From contig NZ_CP027732.1 in NCBI RefSeq assembly GCF_003852235.1, positions 2,418,001 through 2,482,000 of the forward strand: 64,000 nt of DNA. The letters run 5' to 3'. Each line of letters begins with the position of its first letter. Positions within the stretch are counted from its first letter, which is position 1. The position numbers and the translations under genes were made by a program. Positions 45,801 to 55,438 of this stretch are shown here, piece by piece. The notes under the pieces were generated by a model. The model saw only the letters and a list, made by a program, of their open reading frames with translations. It made no database searches and was not told the DNA's origin. Origin of the DNA: Pseudomonas sp. R4-35-07 (GTDB lineage: Bacteria; Pseudomonadota; Gammaproteobacteria; Pseudomonadales; Pseudomonadaceae).

Positions 45801-45983
45801 GCCGGCGACGGCGCGGAAATGCGCCAGCCCCTGGGCCTGACCATTATCGGCGGCCTGGTGTTCAGCCAGATCCTGACCCTTTACACCACTCCGGTGGTTT
45901 ACCTCTATCTTGACCGCGCGCGCCACCGCTTCAATGCCTGGCGCGGCGTGCGTACCGATGCTGCCCTGGACACTGCGCTATGA
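42876..45983 (+). CDS. muxC: RND efflux pump subunit MuxC/MdtC, 1035 aa
   Basis: Second RND subunit, paralogous to muxB. Starts [15 protein letters not shown]. Asp pair in [20 protein letters not shown] and Lys in [16 protein letters not shown] are intact. The stop codon overlaps the downstream outer-membrane gene by ATGA, which fixes that gene's start. Confidence 0.94.
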   Translation: MNLSGPFIRRPVATMLLSLAIMLLGGVSFNLLPVSPLPQIDFPVIVVSASLPGASPEVMASTVATPLERSFGAIAGITTMSSSSSQGSTRVILAFDSDRDINGAAREVQAAINASRNLLPSGMRSMPTYKKINPSQAPIMVLSLTSDVLQKGQLYDLASTILSQSLSQVPGVGEVQIGGSSLPAVRIELEPKALDQYGVALDDVRNTIANANQRRPKGSLEDSERNWQIQANDQLEKAKDYEPLLIRYQNGAALRLSDVAKISDGVEDRYNSGFFNNDSAVLLVINRQSGANIIETVRQIKAQLPALQAVLPSSVKLNLAMDRSPVITATLHEAEMTLLIAVALVVLVVYLFLGNFRASLIPTLAVPVSLVGTFAVMYLYGFSLNNFSLMALILATGLVVDDAIVVLENISRHIDEGVPPMKAAYLGAEEVGFTLLSMNVSLVAVFLSILFMGGIVTNLFREFSITLSAAIIVSLIVSLTLTPMLCARWLKPHVKGHMTGLQRWSHRINERMVAAYATSLDWVLRHRRLTLLSLLVTVGVNIALYVVVPKTFMPQQDTGQLIGFVRGDDGLSFNVMQPKMEIFRQAVLKDPAVLSVAGFIGGNSGINNAVMLVRLKPIGERKASAQAVIERLRKEVPLVPGGRLFLMADQDLQFGGSRDQTSAQYSYILQSGDLAALRLWYPKVVAAMRELPELTAIDAREGRGAAQVTLIVDRDQAKRLGIDMDMVTSVLNNAYSQRQISTIYDSLNQYQVVMEVNPKYAQDPITLNQVQVITADGARVPLSTIAHYENSLADDRVSHEGQFASENIAFDMAPGVTVEQGTAAIERAIAKVGLPEDVIAKMAGTADAFAATQKGQPFMILGALVAVYLVLGILYESYIHPLTILSTLPSAGVGALLSIYLLGGEFSLISLLGLFLLIGVVKKNAILMIDLALQLERHDGMSPLESIRSACLLRLRPILMTTLAAILGALPLLLGAGDGAEMRQPLGLTIIGGLVFSQILTLYTTPVVYLYLDRARHRFNAWRGVRTDAALDTAL

Positions 45984-47518
45984 CCGATTCAGCTAACGCC
46001 AATCCCACTGTAGGAGCGAGCTTGCTCGCGAAAAACCTGCACGCACCGCGTTCTTCCAGGTTCGGCGCGTTATCGTTGACGATCTTCGCGAGCAAGCTCG
46101 CTCCTACAGTGGGGTTGGCGTTGCTACTGAGCGCCTGCGCCATCGGTCCTGATTACCAGCGCCCGGCCGTGGTCGAACCGGCACAATTCAAGCAAGCCCA
46201 GGGCTGGCGCCAGGCCAATCCAAGTGATTCCCTGGCCCGTGGCGCATGGTGGGAGCTGTACGGCGACCGCCAATTGAACGACCTGGTGGTGCGCCTCAAC
46301 ACCTCCAACCAGACCGTCGCCCAGGCCGAGGCGCGCTTTCGCCAGGCCCAGGCACTGGTGCGCAGTGCTCGCGGGGCGTTTTACCCCAGCGTCGACCTGA
46401 GCGTCGGTAAAACCCGCGCCAGCCAGGGCACCGGCAGCAGCAGCGCCAGCCTCAGCAGTTCCAGCAGTGGTATTCGCGACACCCTCAATGCGCAGTTGGG
46501 CGTGAGCTGGGAAGCTGATATCTGGGGCAAATTGCGTCGGGGCCTGGAGGCCAACGAAGCCAGCGCCGAGGCCAGCTCGGCCGACCTGGCCGCAATGCGC
46601 CTGAGCCAACAGTCGGAGCTGGTGCAGAGCTATTTGCAGTTGCGGGTCATGGACGAACAGACCCGTTTGCTGCAAGCCACGCTGGACACCTACCAGCGCT
46701 CGCTGCAAATGACCGAAAACCAATACCGTGCCGGTGTGGCCGGCAAGGACGCCATCGCCCAGGCGCAAACCCAGTTCAAGACTACCCAGGCCAGCCTGAT
46801 CGACCTGATCTGGCAGCGCGCGCAGCTGGAAAACGCCATTGCAGTACTGATCGGTGAAGCGCCGGCCAATTTCAGCCTGGCCGTGAGCAAAGACATCCCG
46901 GCACTGCCGCAGATTCCCGTCGGCCTGCCGTCGCACCTGTTGGAGCGTCGCCCGGATATTGCCTCGGCGGAACGCTCGGTGATTGCGGCCAACGCCAATA
47001 TCGGCGTAGCCAAGGCTGCCTATTACCCCGACTTGACCTTGAGCCTGGCGGGGGGCTATTCCAGCAGCACCTATGCAGACTGGATCAGCCTGCCGAACCG
47101 CTTCTGGTCGGTGGGCCCGAAGCTGGCCATGACCCTGTTCGACGGCGGCCAGCGCTCGGCGGAAGTCGACCGCAGCGTGGCCAGTTACGACGAGACCGTG
47201 GCCAAGTACCGTCAGACCGTGCTGGATGGGTTCCGCGAAGTGGAAAACTACATGGTGCAGCTCAAGGTGCTGGCGGACGAAGCGGTAGTCAGCAACGAAG
47301 CGCTGGAGTCTGCCCGCGAGTCGTTGCGGTTGACCGAAAACCAGTACAAAGCGGGGCTGATTGCTTATCTGGACGTGGTCACCGTGCAGGCGACGGCCTT
47401 GAGCAACGAGCGCACGGTATTGACCTTGCTGCAGTCGCGGCTGGTGGCGAGCGTGCAATTGATTGCGGCGCTGGGTGGCGGATGGGACGGCAACACTGCT
47501 CTGGTCGAGAAGGATTGA
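45980..47518 (+). CDS. opmB: Outer-membrane efflux channel lipoprotein OpmB-like, with REPIN inside the coding sequence, 512 aa
   Basis: TolC/NodT-type channel for the Mux pump. The mature part starts at Cys53 in LLLSAC-AIGPDYQRP, the standard opening of this lipoprotein family, and continues with two helical repeat halves (GVSWEADIWGKLRRGLEANE; SLAGGYSSSTYADWISLPNR). What is odd is the 52-residue leader: codons 5 to 48 are the REPIN at 45992-46125, read through in frame. Homologues usually have about 20 leader residues. The start at 45980 is fixed by the ATGA overlap with muxC. An alternative TTG at 46076 inside the REPIN would give a normal-looking short signal. Confidence 0.9.
   Translation: MTDSANANPTVGASLLAKNLHAPRSSRFGALSLTIFASKLAPTVGLALLLSACAIGPDYQRPAVVEPAQFKQAQGWRQANPSDSLARGAWWELYGDRQLNDLVVRLNTSNQTVAQAEARFRQAQALVRSARGAFYPSVDLSVGKTRASQGTGSSSASLSSSSSGIRDTLNAQLGVSWEADIWGKLRRGLEANEASAEASSADLAAMRLSQQSELVQSYLQLRVMDEQTRLLQATLDTYQRSLQMTENQYRAGVAGKDAIAQAQTQFKTTQASLIDLIWQRAQLENAIAVLIGEAPANFSLAVSKDIPALPQIPVGLPSHLLERRPDIASAERSVIAANANIGVAKAAYYPDLTLSLAGGYSSSTYADWISLPNRFWSVGPKLAMTLFDGGQRSAEVDRSVASYDETVAKYRQTVLDGFREVENYMVQLKVLADEAVVSNEALESARESLRLTENQYKAGLIAYLDVVTVQATALSNERTVLTLLQSRLVASVQLIAALGGGWDGNTALVEKD
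45992..46125. repeat. REPIN within the opmB leader, TGTAGGAGCGAGCTTGCTCG class
   Basis: Two 41-nt arms (45992-46032 and 46085-46125) are inverted and nearly identical, extending beyond the REP core into GCCAATCCCACTG / CAGTGGGGTTGGC. Read in frame, the arms give PTVGASLLAK and FASKLAPTVGLALL. Confidence 0.93.
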
Positions 47519-47592
47519 CCGCAACGCTCCCGCGTGGGAACGATCATCCCCCGTTGCTAGCCTTGGCGATCACCCCCGAGGAAAAATGAGGA

Positions 47593-47621
47593 CAATGTGG
47601 GAGGGGGCTTGCCCCCTCCCA
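47593..47621. repeat. Single REP hairpin between convergent opmB and xylH
   Basis: GGGAGGGGGC-TTG-CCCCCTCCC forms a perfect hairpin. It may act as a transcription barrier for both genes. Confidence 0.85.
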
Positions 47622-47626
47622 AAGGG

Positions 47627-48763
47627 TTACCGGCGACCCGCCCGTGTACTCACATCCACCCACACCGCCAGCACCAGGATGCTGCCCTTCACGATCATCT
47701 GCCAGTAACTGTCCACATCCAGCATCGACATGCCGTTATCCAAACTGGTAATCACCAACGCCCCGAGTAGGGCGCCATATACCGTGCCCGACCCGCCGCG
47801 CATCGAGGTGCCGCCGATGAAGCACGCCGCAATGGCGTCCAGCTCGCCCATATTGCCCGCCGACGGTGAGCCGGCGGCCAGGCGGGCGGTGTTGACCAGG
47901 CCGGCGAGGGCGCACATCACGCCCATGATGCCGAAGATCCACAATTTCACCGCCTGCACGTTGATGCCGGACAGCCGCGTGGCTTCCATATTGCTGCCCA
48001 CCGCATACACGCGGCGGCCGAAGACGGTCTGGCTGGTGACGTAGCTGAACACGCCGAGCAGCACCAGCAGCAGCAACACCGGCACCGGGATGCCGTCGTA
48101 GCTGTTGAGGGTGGTGACAAACCCTGCCAGCACCGCGCCGATCAGCACCACGCGCAGCACGTCGCGCACCAGAGAGTGCGCGGCCAGGCCATGCAGGGCG
48201 CGGTTGCGCCGTTGTTTCCAGGTGAGGAACAGCGTCAGCGCGAACAGCACTGCGCCCAGCCCGATGCCCACGGTGTGCGGCAGGTAGCCTTGGCCGACGT
48301 ACACCAGCGACGGCGACACCGGTGCGATGGTGGTGCCGCCGGTGATGCCCAGCAAAATCCCGCGAAACGCCAGCATCCCGCCCAGGCCGACAATGAACGA
48401 GGGGATGCGCAGGTAGGCGGTCATGTAGCCATTCGCCAGGCCGATCATCAGACCGCACAACGCCACCAGGCTCAGGTTGGCCAGCAGCGGGATGTGGTAC
48501 ACCACATCCAGGATCGCCGCCAACCCGCCCAGCAATCCGAGCAACGAACCCACCGACAAATCGATTTCGCCACTGATGATCACCAGCACCATGCCGCACG
48601 CGAGGATCCCGGTGATCGACATCTGCCGCAGCAGGTTGGACAGGTTGCGCGGCGTAAGGAAGCCGCCGTCGGTCTGCCAGCTGAAAAACAACCAGATGAA
48701 TGCCACGGCGATCACCAGGGCGAGCATTTTGTAGCGGGTGAAAAGGTGTTTGACCTGATTCAT
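47627..48763 (-). CDS. xylH: Xylose ABC transporter permease, 378 aa
   Basis: Inner-membrane subunit for D-xylose uptake, with about ten hydrophobic segments. Recognisable stretches are IISGEIDLSVGSLLGLLGGL, VYAVGSNMEATRLSGINV and the BPD_transp_2 signature ELDAIAACFIGGTSMRGGSG. Its ATG abuts the xylG stop (TAGATG). Confidence 0.94.
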   Translation of the reverse strand: MNQVKHLFTRYKMLALVIAVAFIWLFFSWQTDGGFLTPRNLSNLLRQMSITGILACGMVLVIISGEIDLSVGSLLGLLGGLAAILDVVYHIPLLANLSLVALCGLMIGLANGYMTAYLRIPSFIVGLGGMLAFRGILLGITGGTTIAPVSPSLVYVGQGYLPHTVGIGLGAVLFALTLFLTWKQRRNRALHGLAAHSLVRDVLRVVLIGAVLAGFVTTLNSYDGIPVPVLLLLVLLGVFSYVTSQTVFGRRVYAVGSNMEATRLSGINVQAVKLWIFGIMGVMCALAGLVNTARLAAGSPSAGNMGELDAIAACFIGGTSMRGGSGTVYGALLGALVITSLDNGMSMLDVDSYWQMIVKGSILVLAVWVDVSTRAGRR

Positions 48764-50320
48764 CTACGCGGTCTTCCGATCATTGTTATTTTGGCTGAGC
48801 GCAGCGGCGAGCACCTGTTCCTGGGTGAGCCCCTGATTGATGAAGTCACCCCGCAGCTGGCCGTCGCCGATCACCAGCACGCGGTTGGACACGCCGAGCA
48901 CTTCAGCGAGCTCCGACGACACCATGATGATCGACACCCCCTCGGCCGCCAGCGCGCCCATCAGTTTGTAGATCTCGTACTTGGCGCCCACATCCACCCC
49001 GCGCGTGGGCTCATCGAGGATCAGCACCTTGGGCTTGGCCATCAGCATTTTCGCCAGCACGGCTTTTTGCTGATTGCCACCGGACAGGCTGGTGATCGGC
49101 AGAAACGGGCTGGCGGTCTTGAGGTGCATGCGGGCGATCTGCTGATCGATGCTGCCCAGTTCGGCTTCGGCGTCGATGCGGGTCAGGTGGGCGTAGGTGT
49201 CGAGAACCGCCAGGGTGATGTTCTGGCCCACGCCCAGGTCGGGAATGATGCCCTGGCGCTTGCGGTCCTCGGGCACCATGCACAGCCCTGCGCGGATCGA
49301 CTTGAGCGGCGTGCGCGTGTCGATCACCTGGCCCTCCAGCCATACCTCGGCGCTGTAGCGGCCGGGGTAGGCGCCGAACAGCGCCGACACCAGTTCCGTA
49401 CGCCCGGCGCCCACCAGCCCGGCGATGCCGAGGATTTCACCGCGCTTGAGCACAAACGAAATATCGTCGACGCGTTTGCGCCTGGGGTTGTCGACGTCGT
49501 AGCAGGTGACGTTGCGCGCTTCGAAGATCACCTCGCCCACCTCGTGGGGCTCGGTGGGGTAGAGGTTGCTCATTTCGCGGCCGACCATCTGCGTGATGAT
49601 CCGTGGGATGTCCATGTCGGCCATGGCGGTGGTCGCGATGTGCTTGCCATCGCGAATCACCGCAATGGTGTCGCACACGGCGGCCACTTCATCGAGCTTG
49701 TGCGAGATATACACACAGGCCACGCCCTTGGCCTTGAGGTCACGGATAATGTCGAGCAGCACCTCGATTTCCGAGCGGGTCAGGGCCGAAGAGGGCTCGT
49801 CCAGGATCAGCAGGCGCGCCTGTTTGTTGAGGGCCTTGGCGATCTCCACCAGTTGCTGGTAGCCGCCGCCGTACTGCGACACCGGCAGCGCGACGTTCAT
49901 GTCCGGCACCTTGAGTTCGCGCATCAACGCCTCGGCGCGGTGCAGCATCGCCGGGTAATTCATACGCCCACCGGGCAGGGTCAGCTCGTGGCCCATGAAG
50001 ATGTTCTCGGCCACCGACAGGTCGGGCACCAGGGTCAGTTCCTGGTGGATAATGACGATGCCGGCGGCCTCGGTTTCGCTGATCGACTGGGCTTTGAGCG
50101 GTTGCCCGTCCCAGAGGATTTCGCCCTCCCAGGTGCCATACGGGTACACCGCCGACAGCACCTTCATCAAGGTGGATTTGCCGGCGCCGTTCTCGCCACA
50201 CAGGCCGACGCATTCCCCCGGCCGTACCTTGATGTCGATGCCGTCGAGGGCGTTGACACCGCCAAAGCTTTTGACGATGCCGTTCATTTGCAGCAAGTAG
50301 TCGGCGGCCATAGCGGTCAT
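48764..50320 (-). CDS. xylG: Xylose ABC transporter ATPase (dual), 518 aa
   Basis: Tandem ABC protein of the sugar type. First half: Walker [17 protein letters not shown], signature-like [17 protein letters not shown], Walker [13 protein letters not shown]. Second half: [16 protein letters not shown] and [16 protein letters not shown]. The second Walker A is degenerate ([11 protein letters not shown]), as is normal for the family. It overlaps xylF by ATGA. Confidence 0.95.
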   Translation of the reverse strand: MTAMAADYLLQMNGIVKSFGGVNALDGIDIKVRPGECVGLCGENGAGKSTLMKVLSAVYPYGTWEGEILWDGQPLKAQSISETEAAGIVIIHQELTLVPDLSVAENIFMGHELTLPGGRMNYPAMLHRAEALMRELKVPDMNVALPVSQYGGGYQQLVEIAKALNKQARLLILDEPSSALTRSEIEVLLDIIRDLKAKGVACVYISHKLDEVAAVCDTIAVIRDGKHIATTAMADMDIPRIITQMVGREMSNLYPTEPHEVGEVIFEARNVTCYDVDNPRRKRVDDISFVLKRGEILGIAGLVGAGRTELVSALFGAYPGRYSAEVWLEGQVIDTRTPLKSIRAGLCMVPEDRKRQGIIPDLGVGQNITLAVLDTYAHLTRIDAEAELGSIDQQIARMHLKTASPFLPITSLSGGNQQKAVLAKMLMAKPKVLILDEPTRGVDVGAKYEIYKLMGALAAEGVSIIMVSSELAEVLGVSNRVLVIGDGQLRGDFINQGLTQEQVLAAALSQNNNDRKTA

Positions 50321-51318
50321 TGCCCGGCGATCTGCTCTTTGGTGTAGAACCCGTCCTTCTCCAGCACGTCGATGTTGGCCTTGGTCAGCGGCGTCGGCGT
50401 GAGCAGGATGGTGTCGACCTGCTTGCTGCCATTGTCGTATTGCGAGCTGTAGGTGGGCTTTTCATTGCGCGCCAGCTGCACCGACAATTTGGCCGCCTCG
50501 GTGGCGATCAACTTGAGCGGCTTGTAGACGGTCATGGTCTGGGTACCGTCGATCACACGCTTGATCGCCGCCAGGTCAGCGTCCTGCCCGGAAATCGGCA
50601 CCTTGCCTGCCAGCTTCTGCGCGGCCAGGGCCTGGATCGCACCGCCGGCGGTGGCGTCGTTGGAGGCGACGATGGCGTCGATTTTGTTGTTATTGCGGGT
50701 CAGGGCGTTCTCGACAATGCTCAGCGCCTCGGTGGGGTTCCATTCCTTGACCCACTGCTGGCCGACAATCTTGATATCGCCCTTGTCGATGGCCGGCTGC
50801 AGCACTTTCATCTGGCCTTCGCGCAGCACCTTGGCGTTGTTGTCGGTGGGCGCGCCGCCGAGCAGGAAATAATTACCCTTGGGCGCCGCTTGCAGCACGC
50901 CGCTGGCCTGCATTTCGCCGACTTTTTCGTTATCGAAGGAGATGTAGGCGTCGATGTCCGCGTTGAGGATCAGGCGGTCGTAAGACACGACTTTGATCCC
51001 GGCCTTCTTGGCTTCGGCGACCGCGTTGGTCAACACCGTGGCATTGAACGGCACGATAACGATCACGTCGACGCCACGGGAGATGAGGTTTTCGATCTGC
51101 GAGATCTGCTTCTGCTCATTGGCATCGGCCGATTGCACGAACACCTTGGCATCGAGCTTTTCCGCCGCTGCGACGAAGTAATCGCGGTCTCGGGACCAGC
51201 GTTCCAGGCGCAGGTCGTCGATGGAAAAACCGATTTTCGGGTGCGCCGAATCGGCCATCACCGGCAGGGCGAGCAGGGCCAGGGCGGTGGCGAGCAGGGT
51301 ACGTTTGAATGACTTCAT
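50317..51318 (-). CDS. xylF: Xylose-binding periplasmic protein, 333 aa
   Basis: Periplasmic sugar-binding protein. Signal peptide [20 protein letters not shown] cleaved near residue 23. Family motifs: [20 protein letters not shown] with the sugar-contact region, [20 protein letters not shown] and [20 protein letters not shown]. The start at 51318 has AAGGA 9 nt upstream; the longer frame reads into the REPIN. Confidence 0.95.
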   Translation of the reverse strand: MKSFKRTLLATALALLALPVMADSAHPKIGFSIDDLRLERWSRDRDYFVAAAEKLDAKVFVQSADANEQKQISQIENLISRGVDVIVIVPFNATVLTNAVAEAKKAGIKVVSYDRLILNADIDAYISFDNEKVGEMQASGVLQAAPKGNYFLLGGAPTDNNAKVLREGQMKVLQPAIDKGDIKIVGQQWVKEWNPTEALSIVENALTRNNNKIDAIVASNDATAGGAIQALAAQKLAGKVPISGQDADLAAIKRVIDGTQTMTVYKPLKLIATEAAKLSVQLARNEKPTYSSQYDNGSKQVDTILLTPTPLTKANIDVLEKDGFYTKEQIAGQ

Positions 51319-51351
51319 GGTGGTGCGTCCTTTTATTGTTGTTGGAAAGAC

Positions 51352-51489
51352 ACTGTGGCGAGGGAGCTTGCTCCCGCTGGGCTGCGAAGCAGCCCCAAAA
51401 CCAGACACCTCGGTATATCAGGTAAACCGCAGAACCTGTAGACGGGGCCGCTTCGCGACCCAGCGGGAGCAAGCTCCCTCGCCACAGTC
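51352..51489. repeat. REPIN between xylA and xylF, GTGGCGAGGGAGCTTGCTCC class
   Basis: Inverted arms GTGGCGAGGGAGCTTGCTCC and its complement extend inward through CGCTGGG / CCCAGCG, with further internal pairing. On the coding strand it begins right at the xylA stop codon. Confidence 0.92.
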
Positions 51490-52804
51490 AGGTGTAGATA
51501 AATCGGTTCACAACCCCCTCCAGCATCTCCTGCCGTCCACTCACGGCCTGCGGGTCCAGTTCGTTGGCGAACGCGTGTTCGGCCAGGGATTGCAGGCTGA
51601 ACTCGCCCGCCAGTACGGCTTTGCCCAGCGGCTGGTCCCAGCCGGCATAACGCTGGTCCTTGAACTGCTGCAGCCGGTCGTTCTGCACCATCGCCGCCGC
51701 GCGCTCCAGGGCCAGGGCCAGTACATCCATAGCCGCTACATGGCCGTGGAACAGGTCCACATCGTCCAGGCTCTGGCGGCGCACTTTTGAATCGAAATTG
51801 TAGCCGCCGTTCTTGAACCCGCCGGCCTTGAGAATCTCATAGGTGGCCAGGGTCATTTCCTCGACGCTGTTGGGGAATTGGTCAGTGTCCCAGCCGTTCT
51901 GCGGGTCGCCACGGTTGGCGTCGATGCTGCCGAAAATCCCCAGGGACACGGCGGTGGCGATCTCATGATGAAAGCTGTGCCCGGCGAGCGTCGCGTGGTT
52001 GGCCTCGATGTTCACGTTGATCTCGTGTTCCAGGCCGTACTCATGCAGGAAGCCGAATACCGTGGCGCTGTCGTAATCGTACTGGTGCTTGGTCGGCTCC
52101 TGGGGCTTGGGCTCGATCAACAGGTCGCCCTTGAAGCCGATCTTGTGCTTGTGTTCCACCACCATGCGCATGAACCGGCCGAGCTGTTCCCGCTCGCGCT
52201 TGAGGTCGGTATTGAGCAGGGTTTCATAGCCTTCACGGCCGCCCCACAGCACATAGTTGGAGCCCTTGAGCCGCAGCGTGGCATTCATCGCGCTGAACAC
52301 CTGGGCAGCGGCGTAGGCGAACACCTCTGGGTCGGGATTGCTCGCGGCACCGGCGGCAAAGCGCGGGTTGCTGAAGCAATTGGCAGTGCCCCACAGCAGC
52401 TTGATACCGGTCTGTTCCTGATGACGCTCCAGGTGATCGACCATCTGCGCAAAGTGGTTGCGATATTCCTTGAGCGAGCTGCCTTCGGGCGCCACGTCAG
52501 TGTCGTGAAAACTGTAGTAATCGATGCCCAGCTTGGAGAAGAACTCGAAGGCCGCATCCGCCTTGCCAATGGCCAACTCCATCGGATCACCGCTGCGCTG
52601 CCACGGTCGCTTGAAGGTGCCCACGCCAAACATATCCGCCCCCGGCCACACAAAGGTGTGCCAGTAACAGGCGGCCATGCGCAGGTGCTCACGCATGGGT
52701 TTGCCGAGGATCAACTTGTTGGCGTCGTAGTGGCGAAAGGCGAGAGGGGCGTCGCTGGCAGGGCCTTCGAAGCGAACCTGCTCGACACCGGGGAAGTACG
52801 GCAT
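51488..52804 (-). CDS. xylA: Xylose isomerase, 438 aa
   Basis: Converts D-xylose to D-xylulose; class II length. Metal and active-site motifs: [20 protein letters not shown] with the catalytic His, [18 protein letters not shown] with metal Glu, and [25 protein letters not shown] is 8 nt before the ATG. First gene of the xylAFGH operon, divergent from xylR. No xylulokinase follows it. Confidence 0.96.
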   Translation of the reverse strand: MPYFPGVEQVRFEGPASDAPLAFRHYDANKLILGKPMREHLRMAACYWHTFVWPGADMFGVGTFKRPWQRSGDPMELAIGKADAAFEFFSKLGIDYYSFHDTDVAPEGSSLKEYRNHFAQMVDHLERHQEQTGIKLLWGTANCFSNPRFAAGAASNPDPEVFAYAAAQVFSAMNATLRLKGSNYVLWGGREGYETLLNTDLKREREQLGRFMRMVVEHKHKIGFKGDLLIEPKPQEPTKHQYDYDSATVFGFLHEYGLEHEINVNIEANHATLAGHSFHHEIATAVSLGIFGSIDANRGDPQNGWDTDQFPNSVEEMTLATYEILKAGGFKNGGYNFDSKVRRQSLDDVDLFHGHVAAMDVLALALERAAAMVQNDRLQQFKDQRYAGWDQPLGKAVLAGEFSLQSLAEHAFANELDPQAVSGRQEMLEGVVNRFIYT

Positions 52805-52869
52805 GGCGTTTTCCTTATTGTTCTTGGCGGTGTCTGGATACTAGCAACGGCACTGGGGCTGCTGATTAT

Positions 52870-52896
52870 GAAAATCACCAAGGGATGGTGCGATTT
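52870..52896. promoter_or_regulatory. Candidate XylR operator between xylA and xylR
   Basis: Imperfect inverted repeat with outer AAAATC / GATTTT and inner ACC / GGT elements, in the middle of the 139-bp divergent region. AT-rich A-tracts are usual in XylR sites, but I cannot confirm the match. Confidence 0.35.
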
Positions 52897-52943
52897 TGTG
52901 CAGTCAGGTCTAGTCTGTCCCAACCGGCCCCAGGACAAAAACA

Positions 52944-54119
52944 ATGAAAACCCTACCGCCCGTTCACCGCATCGCCTTGCTCTTCAACGGCAGCAAAATC
53001 TACGACCGTGGCATCATCGCCGGCATCGGCAATTACCTGAGCAGCACCCGGGCGTCCTGGGATTTGTTTCTGGAAGAAGATTTTCTCTGTCGGTTGCGCG
53101 GCATCGAGCGTTGGCAGGGCGATGGCATCATTGCCGACTTCGATGACCCGCTGATCGGCGAGGCGTTGGCCGGGAGCCGAATACCGGTGGTGGCGGTGGG
53201 CGGTTCGTATGAGGACGCCGGCCAATACCCCAAGGGCATTCCCTATGTGGCGACCGATAACCACGCCTTGATGAAGTTGGCCTACGAGCACCTGATCGAG
53301 GCCGGGCTGACGCGGTTTGCCTGTTTCAGCCTGCCCGAAGCCCAGGCCAATCGCTGGGCCCAGGAGCGTGAGAAGGCCTTTCGCCGCTTGATGCAGCGCG
53401 ATGGCCTGCATGTCGAAGTGTACCGTGGCCTGGGCACCAGCGCGCCGTTATGGGACAGCGCGGTGGAGCAGCAGATCGCCTGGCTGCACAGCTTGCCCAA
53501 GCCCATCGGCATTATTGCGGTGACCGATGCCCGCGCTCGGCAACTGCTGCAAGCCTGCCTGACAGCAGGCATTGCAGTGCCTGAGGAAGTGGCGCTGATC
53601 GGTATCGACAACGACCCGCTGACCCGCACCCTGACGCGGGTGCCGCTCAGTTCGGTGATCCAGGGCACCGAGACCATGGGCCGCACCGCCGCCGCGCTGC
53701 TGCACCAGATGCTGCATGGCAAACCCTGTGCCGGTACGCAGGTGCTGGTGCCGCCGGACGCGATCAACGTGCAGGCCTCCAGCCTGCATCAACCGTTGGG
53801 CAATCCCTATGTGATGCAGGCCCTGCTGTTCATTCGCCAGTATGCGTGCCAGGGCATCAAGACCGCGCAGGTGGCGGCGTATGTCGGGGTGTCGCGTTCA
53901 TCGTTGGAGTCGCACTTTCGCAAGGTGCGCGGGTGCAGCGTGCACGATGAGATCCTGCGCTTCAAACTTGCCGCCGCCGCCAAGGGCCTGGAAAACCAGG
54001 CGCTGGCGATTGCCGATATCGCGCAGACCTGCGGGTTCACATCGGCGCAATACCTGCACACGGTGTTTCGTCGTGAGTACGGGTGTACGCCGAGGCAGTA
54101 CCAGCAAGGCGCGGCTTAG
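52944..54119 (+). CDS. xylR: Xylose-responsive activator XylR, 391 aa
   Basis: Hybrid regulator: a LacI-type periplasmic-binding-protein domain (about residues 8-280; IALLFNGSKIYDRGIIAGIG, LIGIDNDPLTRTLTRVPLSS) joined to an AraC-type double helix-turn-helix (about 285-390; TAQVAAYVGVSRSSLESHFR, IADIAQTCGFTSAQYLHTVF). This arrangement and length are those of XylR. It is divergent from xylA and overlaps the convergent porin gene by 4 nt. Confidence 0.95.
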   Translation: MKTLPPVHRIALLFNGSKIYDRGIIAGIGNYLSSTRASWDLFLEEDFLCRLRGIERWQGDGIIADFDDPLIGEALAGSRIPVVAVGGSYEDAGQYPKGIPYVATDNHALMKLAYEHLIEAGLTRFACFSLPEAQANRWAQEREKAFRRLMQRDGLHVEVYRGLGTSAPLWDSAVEQQIAWLHSLPKPIGIIAVTDARARQLLQACLTAGIAVPEEVALIGIDNDPLTRTLTRVPLSSVIQGTETMGRTAAALLHQMLHGKPCAGTQVLVPPDAINVQASSLHQPLGNPYVMQALLFIRQYACQGIKTAQVAAYVGVSRSSLESHFRKVRGCSVHDEILRFKLAAAAKGLENQALAIADIAQTCGFTSAQYLHTVFRREYGCTPRQYQQGAA

Positions 54120-55381
54120 AACACCGCCTTGACTTGCAAACCCAGGATCAGTGCATCGTCGATGCTTTCGCCGGAGAACGCCCCCGGTTCGATGATGTAT
54201 TGCACGTCCGGCCGCAGGGTCAGCCAGGGCGTGGCCTGATAGCCATAACTGAGTTCGATCAACTGCTCGGCGCTGTCGAGGCCAGGGTAGGGGCGGTCGG
54301 CATTGAACGCGGCAAGCGCCTGCACGTCGCGACTGCGCGGGTTCGGCACCGCGCGGCCATACCCCAGGGCGACGGTGTCACGTGGGCGGCCTTCGAACGG
54401 TTTGTACAGCACCACCCCGGCGCCATACCACTTGCTGAACGGCGACGCCGCCTCGCTGGCCGCCGAATACTGACCGAAGGCGTGCAGGCTGCGGCCCTGG
54501 GATGACCGGGAAGCCCATACGGCCTGGTCGATCAACAGGTAGTGGCCGCCGCGACCGCTGACCTCCTTGTCGCTGCCGATGCGTTTTACATCGGAGCTGT
54601 CGTAGTAGTAACCCAGCTTGTATTCCCCCGGCAGGCTGCCGGCGTGTTTGTAGATCAGCTCAATGGGCACCACGGTGCCAGTGGTGTGCTTGGGCCCCAG
54701 GTGCCAGGCGCGGCTGGAATTACCGTTGCTGGACGGGTCGACATTGAACGCCGCCACGCGCAGTTGCCAGCTCGGCGAAAAGTCGTATTTAACCCGCGCG
54801 CCCAAGTGCGCGTTCGGGTAGTTGGCCCAGCCGCTGCCGCCCGACATGTTCAGCGGATGCCCGCAGAAACCGGCGTTCATGAAATTGCACAGGATGCCGC
54901 TGTCCAGGCCGCCGAGGTCATTGCCCATGGCCATGTAGCCGAGCTTGACGTTAAGTGCCGGGGTGAACAGCGTGCGCTCATAGCTCAGTTCGGTGAGGCG
55001 CGTATACAGGCCGCCATAATTTTCCTGGATCGGGAGGCGGTTGCCCACCAGGTCATCGGAGGCGCTGTTGCCGCGCCGGTCGTTGATGGTCAGCTGGATG
55101 CGGTCGTCATGGGTGAAACCGTAGAGCTTGCCCAGGTCGAACTGCACACCGAGTTTGAGGTTCTGCGAATAGCGCGCCGAGCGATGCTGGCCGCCGTGGG
55201 CGTTGTAGGCGGTCTCACCGCTGTAGTCGCCGGTGAAACGCACACCGCGTTCGTCGAGTTCACGGCGCAGGCCGCCCCAGTCGCCGGTCAGGGTGGTGTC
55301 GTCGGCCTGGACGGGCAGCGCGGCAGCAAAGGCCAGGCCCAGCACCAGGCGCCCAAGGGCGATATGAGAAGTAGGGTTCAT
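54116..55381 (-). CDS. oprB: OprB-family carbohydrate porin, 421 aa
   Basis: Outer-membrane sugar-selective channel. Signal peptide MNPTSHIALGRLVLGLAFAA cleaved after about residue 26. The mature opening LTGDWGGLRRELDERGVRFT and the C-terminal ALILGLQVKAVF are typical of OprB. The start at 55381 avoids a 13-residue non-signal extension. It begins 57 bp after gcd and is probably co-transcribed, as with PA2290-PA2291 in P. aeruginosa (from memory). Confidence 0.93.
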   Translation of the reverse strand: MNPTSHIALGRLVLGLAFAAALPVQADDTTLTGDWGGLRRELDERGVRFTGDYSGETAYNAHGGQHRSARYSQNLKLGVQFDLGKLYGFTHDDRIQLTINDRRGNSASDDLVGNRLPIQENYGGLYTRLTELSYERTLFTPALNVKLGYMAMGNDLGGLDSGILCNFMNAGFCGHPLNMSGGSGWANYPNAHLGARVKYDFSPSWQLRVAAFNVDPSSNGNSSRAWHLGPKHTTGTVVPIELIYKHAGSLPGEYKLGYYYDSSDVKRIGSDKEVSGRGGHYLLIDQAVWASRSSQGRSLHAFGQYSAASEAASPFSKWYGAGVVLYKPFEGRPRDTVALGYGRAVPNPRSRDVQALAAFNADRPYPGLDSAEQLIELSYGYQATPWLTLRPDVQYIIEPGAFSGESIDDALILGLQVKAVF

Positions 55382-55438
55382 GGGGGGATTTTCCAGACAC
55401 AAAGCGCGGTGCGGGCGCACCGCGCGAACAGAGGGTGG

